The notes below the pieces were generated by a model. The model was given only the letters and a program-made list of their open reading frames with translations, did no database searches and was not told where the DNA came from. Below are positions 7,630 through 11,583 of a stretch of 11,583 bases of DNA, piece by piece (position 1 is the stretch's first letter; every line of letters starts with the position of its first letter). The DNA is from Alphaproteobacteria bacterium (GTDB taxonomy: Bacteria > Pseudomonadota > Alphaproteobacteria > Rickettsiales > Rickettsiaceae): contig JAUIKA010000026.1 of assembly GCA_030430995.1 (NCBI GenBank), positions 1 to 11,583 on the forward strand, given 5' to 3'. The translations under genes were made by a program, and so were the position numbers.

Positions 7630-8272
7630 ACTGGTAATTACTCAGGGAAATATACTGGAGGAAATTGGATCTTGCTTTACTTAGCTTTAAATCCACTATT
7701 CTAGATGATTTATGCAGTACAAGTAGTACTCTCTCCTCCAGAACTCTATCTTCAAGATAAATAATAGCAGGCAATACACTCTCTATTGTTTCTATAATCT
7801 TCTTCTTCTGCTTATCCTTAGTCATATATCCTAATGTTTCTATATTATGGAGGCGGTCATATATTTTAATTAAAATCGCATCCGTATCTTTTGCTAAATA
7901 GCTTTCCTCCAGAAGTCGTTCAGTAGAGATCTTTTCACCCTTTATTATTCTTGTAAGTCTATAAACTATCTGCGCTATTCTTATATTAAACTCTTTTTCA
8001 ATAATTTCTACAGTAACTTTTGTATCTTCTAAAACGTCATGTAGTATTGCTGCAGAAATAATTGTTTCTTCTTGTTTATGAATCAGAATTTTTCTTGCTA
8101 CCGCAATAGGATGCATATAATATAGCTCTCCTGATGCCTTGCTCTTGCCATGGTGATGATATTTAGCAAAATGCATAGCTTTGATTATCAGATCATTCTT
8201 ATCCAAACCATATAAACATAAATCATGTATGAGGGCCTTAGAATAAACATCATCTAAAGGTAATATAACCAT
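7583..8272 (-). CDS. Small RelA/SpoT-type (p)ppGpp hydrolase (HD domain only)
   Basis: This 229-residue protein matches the N-terminal HD hydrolase domain of Rel/SpoT enzymes, which split (p)ppGpp to GDP/GTP and pyrophosphate with Mn2+. Visible metal and catalytic motifs are YHHHGK (38-43) then MHP with His54, the central LHDVLEDT (His78, Asp79, Glu82, Asp83) and YDRLHN (Asp139, Asn143). The arginine expected just before SGE is replaced (GKSKASGE). The synthetase, TGS and ACT domains of full SpoT (~700 residues) are absent, so it would be a stand-alone small alarmone hydrolase. Hydrolase-only SpoT pieces are also known from Rickettsia. The start is ATG at 8272 without SD. The tRNA-Thr gene lies 92 bases upstream on the same strand. 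The C-terminal end runs 47 bases into the MFS gene. In vivo activity is inferred. Confidence 0.88.
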   Translation of the reverse strand: MVILPLDDVYSKALIHDLCLYGLDKNDLIIKAMHFAKYHHHGKSKASGELYYMHPIAVARKILIHKQEETIISAAILHDVLEDTKVTVEIIEKEFNIRIAQIVYRLTRIIKGEKISTERLLEESYLAKDTDAILIKIYDRLHNIETLGYMTKDKQKKKIIETIESVLPAIIYLEDRVLEERVLLVLHKSSRIVDLKLSKARSNFLQYISLSNYQFKSLGNSCLFFSPDK

Positions 8273-8364
8273 AGATTACTACTATAAATGAAAATTTTAT
8301 CATAAAGCACAGTAAATGTATATTACATGCAGAATAAAATAACAGTACCATCTAGGAGGAACGG

Positions 8365-8437
8365 TGCCGAATGTCGGACTTGAACTGACGACCTACCGCT
8401 TACAAGGCGGTTGCTCTACCAACTGAGCTAATTCGGC
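8365..8437 (-). tRNA. trnT: tRNA-Thr (anticodon TGT)
   Basis: On the minus strand a 73-base cloverleaf is seen: acceptor GCCGAAT/ATTCGGC with 7 perfect pairs, D arm GCTC...GAGC, anticodon stem ACCGC/GCGGT with loop CTTGTAA (TGT at 8402-8404), and T arm GTCAG-TTCAAGT-CCGAC. The T stem has one A-C mismatch. The discriminator A is followed by CCG, not CCA, so the 3' end is not fully encoded. This isoacceptor reads ACA and, by wobble, other Thr codons. Confidence 0.95.
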
Positions 8438-8472
8438 TTATATAATCTATAATGACATATAGAACAAAGCAG

Positions 8473-8502
8473 ATTATAACATTATAGATACCTAATTATC
8501 AA
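8473..8502 (-). promoter_or_regulatory. Promoter of tRNA-Thr
   Basis: On the minus strand TTGATA (8497-8502) is followed after 18 bases by a perfect TATAAT (8473-8478). The predicted start at about 8466 gives a leader of ~29 bases before the tRNA. It may also serve the hydrolase gene downstream, since I see no clear promoter between the two. Confidence 0.5.
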
Positions 8503-8622
8503 GATAAAATATGTCTTAATCTCATTTATATGACTCAGATGTGTAATATTTCCATTAAAAGGGCAGTATCACAGAGTGTTTTACATATTATATATTGAAT
8601 TATAAATTAATATTAAAGCTAT

Positions 8623-8655
8623 TACCACTCTTTAAGAGAAAAACCACCGAGGGTA
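8623..8655. repeat. Imperfect dyad upstream of the regulator promoter
   Basis: TACC-A-CTC (8623-8630) pairs with GAGGGTA (8649-8655), 7 base pairs with one bulge. It contains the odd palindrome CTCTTTAAGAG (8628-8638). It ends ten bases before the -35 box at 8666, a usual place for an operator. It is short and the region is AT-rich, so it could be chance. The rest of 8438-8706 holds only the two divergent promoters. Confidence 0.25.
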
Positions 8656-8665
8656 GAAATTTATG

Positions 8666-8694
8666 TTTACAATTAATAAATCTAATTTTAAAAT
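8666..8694 (+). promoter_or_regulatory. Promoter of the regulator-exporter operon
   Basis: TTTACA (8666-8671) and TAAAAT (8689-8694) are separated by 17 bases; each matches five of six consensus positions. The predicted start is near 8701. This leaves only ~6 bases before ATG 8707 but ~27 before ATG 8728, which helps decide the regulator start. Confidence 0.55.
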
Positions 8695-8727
8695 ATTCTT
8701 TGTAATATGGTTAATAAGGTATCCTTT

Positions 8728-9441
8728 ATGCAAAAAATCACATGTGCTACAATCAATTTGAAAGAAGAAGCGGTATACACATATTTAAATCAAAGTAATT
8801 TTAACATTATCTCCTTAGCGGATGTTAGTAACTTAGAATTAATATTATACTCTGAGGAATTTAGTATTCATCTCCTAATAGTTGACACTAGCACACTTAG
8901 CGTAAAAGAATCTTGCAATATGTTAAAGGTAGTTAATCAAGTGAATAATAACGTACCATGCCTTTTTATTATTTCAAAGTTTGACCATACATTAAAATAT
9001 GATACTATATCTAACAATGTACTATATAGATTTTTACTATCACCTGTAGATAAACGTGAGCTCAATATAATATTGGACGATTTAACAACTTTTAATACAA
9101 ATATCTATGATAATTCCTGCATAATTAAATACAGGGATATAACTATAGATATAGCTAGTAAAAAATCATATAGGAACAATAAGGAGTTAGATATAAAACC
9201 TATTGAATATAAAATATTAGAAATGCTAGTAAAAACCCCTAACCAGATAATTTCACGAAAAGAGATTATTAAATATGTTTGGGGAGCATCAACAGATATA
9301 GATGTAAGAACCGTGGATGTACATATGAACAGACTAAGAAAATCTATTAAAAATGATACTGATACTGGCTCTATAATAAAAACAATAAGGATGTATGGTT
9401 ACTGCCTGAATATTAACCCAAATACTACCCCTCAAAAATGA
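8728..9441 (+). CDS. OmpR/PhoB-type response regulator with degenerate receiver
   Basis: The C-terminal half (~135-230) is a clear OmpR-type winged helix that binds DNA: KPIEYKILEML (157-167), SRKEIIKYVWG, the recognition helix RTVDVHMNRLRKSI (194-207), and the wing IKTIRMYGYCL. The N-terminal half keeps a receiver-like pattern with the phosphoacceptor aspartate (LLIVDTS, Asp53). The acidic pair at the end of strand 1 is missing (TINLK), and the conserved Lys before Pro is Ser (LLSPVDKREL). Phosphorylation control is therefore doubtful. I chose ATG 8728 over the in-frame ATG 8707 because AAGG (8716-8719) sits 8 bases before it, the only clear SD in the window, and because family N-termini begin here. 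No histidine kinase is visible. The stop overlaps the next start (ATGA), so it is likely to act with, or on, the exporter operon. Confidence 0.88.
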   Translation: MQKITCATINLKEEAVYTYLNQSNFNIISLADVSNLELILYSEEFSIHLLIVDTSTLSVKESCNMLKVVNQVNNNVPCLFIISKFDHTLKYDTISNNVLYRFLLSPVDKRELNIILDDLTTFNTNIYDNSCIIKYRDITIDIASKKSYRNNKELDIKPIEYKILEMLVKTPNQIISRKEIIKYVWGASTDIDVRTVDVHMNRLRKSIKNDTDTGSIIKTIRMYGYCLNINPNTTPQK

Positions 9442-11165
9442 ATAAGAGCATCTTATCAAGACTTATAAAAGAACATGTAGCAAAATATAAAATTGAAATA
9501 TTTAAAACAACTTTCTTTATAGTCATATCTTCCGTATTATCAGCCGTCATTGTAAAACTTATAGAGCCTACGGTAAACCAAATATTGGTTCAGCAAGATA
9601 TACAAATGATATTGATATTCCCTTTTTTTATTATGATAGCTACATTCGGGAAAGGGATTGCTGAATATTATCAGAATTATTTTGTAAAATATATAGGGCA
9701 AAAAATACTAAGCGACATACAAATAAGGCTATACTCTCACCTTATATATTCAGATATAAGCTTAATTCAGAAAATGTCATCTGGTAATATTATTTCTAGA
9801 TTTGCAAATGACATTACATTAATGTGCTCTGCTGTAACAAATCTACTGCTTGGCACTGCAAAACATATTTTATCCGTTATATTACTGATATTCATAATGT
9901 TTTATACAGAGCCCGTACTATCTGCTATAGTATTCTTTGTTTTCCCTTGTTCAATATACCCAGTACAAAGGATAGGGAAAAAATTACGCAATATATTAGA
10001 CAAAACACAGCAAGAATTTGCTGAATACACATCTAACTTAGATGAAAGCTTTATAGCAATTAAAACCATCAAATCCTTTTGCGCAGAAGTTAAGCAAATC
10101 TTAAAAGCTAAAACTTATAATGACAAAATAGTATCACATATTAAAAATGCTGCAAAATCTGACGCAATTATAAGCCCTATAATGGAATTTTTAAGCGGGC
10201 TTGCAATAGCATCAATATTATGGTACGGGGGGTATTTAATAATAAATAATAAAACTACGCCAGGTGCACTTTTTTCATTCATTATGGCATTTGTAGCATC
10301 TTATAGGCCATTTAAAAGTTTAATGTCTTTAAATATACATTTCCAAGAGGGTATAATTGCTGCAAAACGTGTATTCGATGTATTGGATACAAAACCAAGT
10401 ATAGTCAATACAAGCTATAGTAAAGACATAGAGCTAAAGTCTCCTGCTGCTATATCTTTCAGTAATGTTAATCTGAATCTAGACCAGCAAAATGTGCTAA
10501 ATGATATCTCATTTAAAATTTCCCCTAATGAAAAAATAGCAATAGTTGGGCGTTCAGGCTCAGGCAAAACTTCTATAATAAATCTATTACTTAGGTTCTA
10601 TGATGCCTCCAGTGGTAATATATCTATAGATGAAAATAAAATAGAAGACTTCACTCTTAACTCCTTAATGAGGAATATATCACTAGTAAACCAAGATGAT
10701 ATCTTATTTGATGCTAGCATAATAGAGAATATATCTTATGGTAATAGTAAAATTGAACGAGAAGAAATTATAAAAATAATAAAACCTCTTGGCATAGAGG
10801 ACTTTATTGAGCATACCAAGAATGGTTATGATACTCAGATTGGATATAGAGGCACAAAAATTTCTGGTGGGCAAAAACAAATGATATCTATAGCAAGAGC
10901 CATTATAAAGCAAGCAAATATTTTAATATTAGATGAAGCAACAAGTGCTATAGACACAAAAAGAGAAAATAGTATTTTAAATTATGTAAAAAGCTTACAG
11001 AAAACCATCATTATGGTTACACATAGAATAGGCACTATACAAAATTTTGATAAGATCATAGTTGTTGCTGCAGGGAAAATAGTATCAATAGGCAACCATA
11101 ATGAGCTTATAAAAAGCTGTAAAGAATATAATACATTATATGAAACATATGCGGAGCAAAAATAA
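9438..11165 (+). CDS. msbA: ABC exporter, MsbA-like (fused membrane and ATPase domains)
   Basis: This is a half-size type I (ABCB/MsbA-like) exporter of 575 residues that works as a homodimer in the inner membrane. Residues ~20-300 hold six predicted membrane helices, with SGNIISRFANDI (115-126) typical of the MsbA branch. The nucleotide-binding domain follows (~335-575): Walker A GRSGSGKTS (371-379, Lys377), Q-loop Gln419, signature ISGGQ (475-479), Walker B and catalytic Glu in ILILDE (495-500), and the switch His529 (VTHR). All catalytic residues are present; the signature starts with Ile rather than Leu. Lipid A flipping is the role of MsbA itself, but the substrate here is not shown by sequence and another lipid or drug is possible. 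The start is coupled to the upstream regulator by an ATGA overlap, with no SD. The gene is intact. Confidence 0.93.
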   Translation: MNKSILSRLIKEHVAKYKIEIFKTTFFIVISSVLSAVIVKLIEPTVNQILVQQDIQMILIFPFFIMIATFGKGIAEYYQNYFVKYIGQKILSDIQIRLYSHLIYSDISLIQKMSSGNIISRFANDITLMCSAVTNLLLGTAKHILSVILLIFIMFYTEPVLSAIVFFVFPCSIYPVQRIGKKLRNILDKTQQEFAEYTSNLDESFIAIKTIKSFCAEVKQILKAKTYNDKIVSHIKNAAKSDAIISPIMEFLSGLAIASILWYGGYLIINNKTTPGALFSFIMAFVASYRPFKSLMSLNIHFQEGIIAAKRVFDVLDTKPSIVNTSYSKDIELKSPAAISFSNVNLNLDQQNVLNDISFKISPNEKIAIVGRSGSGKTSIINLLLRFYDASSGNISIDENKIEDFTLNSLMRNISLVNQDDILFDASIIENISYGNSKIEREEIIKIIKPLGIEDFIEHTKNGYDTQIGYRGTKISGGQKQMISIARAIIKQANILILDEATSAIDTKRENSILNYVKSLQKTIIMVTHRIGTIQNFDKIIVVAAGKIVSIGNHNELIKSCKEYNTLYETYAEQK

Positions 11166-11184
11166 CATTTTCATTACATATGCA

Positions 11185-11219
11185 GACTATATAGCCTGGC
11201 AAGAAATTTGACTATATAG
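11185..11219. repeat. Direct repeat GACTATATAG in front of flgB
   Basis: The 10-mer GACTATATAG occurs at 11185-11194 and again at 11210-11219, 25 bases apart. The second copy overlaps the -35 box of the flgB promoter. A pair of sites about two and a half helical turns apart could bind a regulator; this is inference. Confidence 0.4.
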
Positions 11220-11236
11220 AGCATATACTATACAAT
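11208..11236 (+). promoter_or_regulatory. Promoter of flgB
   Basis: TTGACT (11208-11213) and TACAAT (11231-11236) are 17 bases apart and each differs from the sigma70 consensus at one position. The predicted start at about 11243 leaves ~20 bases before ATG 11263. No sigma28- or sigma54-type flagellar promoter is seen. Confidence 0.55.
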
Positions 11237-11262
11237 GATTAATGTAACAATTACATAGCGCC

Positions 11263-11583
11263 ATGAAGCTTTTCCTTATGCTATATTTGCTAATATTCTC
11301 TTATATAGCTTCTGCAAATAGTAATAATACATTGTCTCAGCTTAAAGATAGGATGCATCACAACTCTAAAAGACATGAAGTGCTTTCTAAGAATATAGCT
11401 AACCTAAATACACCAGGGTGGAAATCTATAGATATAGTAGAGGACAAGCAAAATAACCATAATAACAATGCTTTCCAGCTTAAAAAAACATCAAACAAAC
11501 ATTTGGACATTAATGTCTCTATGGATAATAGCGGTAACAAAATAAAATTTGAGAAGAAGGATATAGAGACAAAACCTAATAAA
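11263..11583 (+). CDS. flgB: Flagellar basal-body rod protein FlgB, 5' part (3' end outside window)
   Basis: FlgB forms part of the proximal rod of the flagellum in the periplasm. The frame is open to the window edge (107 codons). Residues ~24-60 match the rod-protein N-terminal signature: LKDRMHHNSKRHEVLSKNIA followed by NLNTPGW, the conserved NIAN.xTPG motif. Further on is a variable, Asn/Lys-rich stretch as in other FlgB proteins. The odd part is residues 1-22: MK, a hydrophobic core (LFLMLYLLIFSYI) and ASA before Asn19, a convincing Sec signal peptide. Ordinary FlgB has none and leaves through the flagellar type III gate. A TTG at 11332 (residue 24) would give a conventional protein without it. 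No SD is seen at either start, but the promoter position suits ATG 11263. Confidence 0.88.
   Translation, partial: MKLFLMLYLLIFSYIASANSNNTLSQLKDRMHHNSKRHEVLSKNIANLNTPGWKSIDIVEDKQNNHNNNAFQLKKTSNKHLDINVSMDNSGNKIKFEKKDIETKPNK

Noticed and set aside
7614..7649. Inverted repeat TTCCCT/AGGGAA as a bidirectional terminator
   Set aside because: It has six pairs with an 18-24 base loop, no T-tract on either side, and lies near the converging gene ends where chance pairing is likely.
8315..8335. Short palindrome ATGTA-TAT-TACAT between tRNA-Thr and the hydrolase
   Set aside because: It has only five AT-rich pairs, expected by chance at this base composition.
1..11583. CRISPR array, insertion sequence ends, toxin-antitoxin or other defence module
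   Set aside because: No regularly spaced repeats, transposase motifs, terminal inverted repeats or paired small toxin-antitoxin frames were found on either strand.

Overview
The window is AT-rich and compact. Isoleucine codons are mostly ATA, genes overlap or abut, and most start codons lack a Shine-Dalgarno sequence. Several genes are broken. Flagellar genes (fliP, flgB) occur together with a ProP-like transporter, an MsbA-like exporter and a hydrolase-only SpoT protein. This suggests an obligately intracellular alphaproteobacterium of the Rickettsiales, most likely a flagellated lineage such as the Midichloriaceae. The order and family are inferred from gene content; no search was run.

Layout. 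(1) 2-577: 3' part of fliP. Its first ~150 bases use codons unlike the rest of the window. (2) 789-2884: remains of one long gene that I cannot identify. The frame changes five times and there is one in-frame stop. (3) 2944-6163, plus strand: dihydrolipoamide dehydrogenase (lpd, split by one frameshift), tyrosyl-tRNA synthetase, a Skp/OmpH periplasmic chaperone and tRNA-Trp, packed end to end. They probably share one transcript driven by a promoter at 2888-2916. (4) 6227-7629: a ProP-like MFS transporter with a second copy of its first membrane helix, broken by a frameshift at a (TA)5 repeat. (5) 7583-8437, minus strand: tRNA-Thr(TGT) followed by a small HD-type (p)ppGpp hydrolase, which converges on and overlaps the MFS gene. 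(6) 8666-11165, plus strand: a good sigma70-type promoter, an OmpR-type regulator with a degenerate receiver domain, and an MsbA-like ABC exporter coupled to it by an ATGA overlap. (7) 11208-11583: a good sigma70-type promoter and the 5' part of flgB, which here appears to begin with a Sec signal peptide.

How the parts fit. The lpd-tyrS-skp-trnW run groups housekeeping functions: the E3 subunit of 2-oxoacid dehydrogenases, translation and outer-membrane biogenesis. The regulator-exporter pair looks like a dedicated envelope transport unit. The two flagellar genes are separated by 10.7 kb, so the flagellar genes are dispersed here. Three coding units out of about ten carry frameshifts. Either the genome is actively decaying or the assembly has indel errors; both readings are discussed. 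I see no CRISPR array, insertion sequence, rRNA gene or clear new defence or mobile system.
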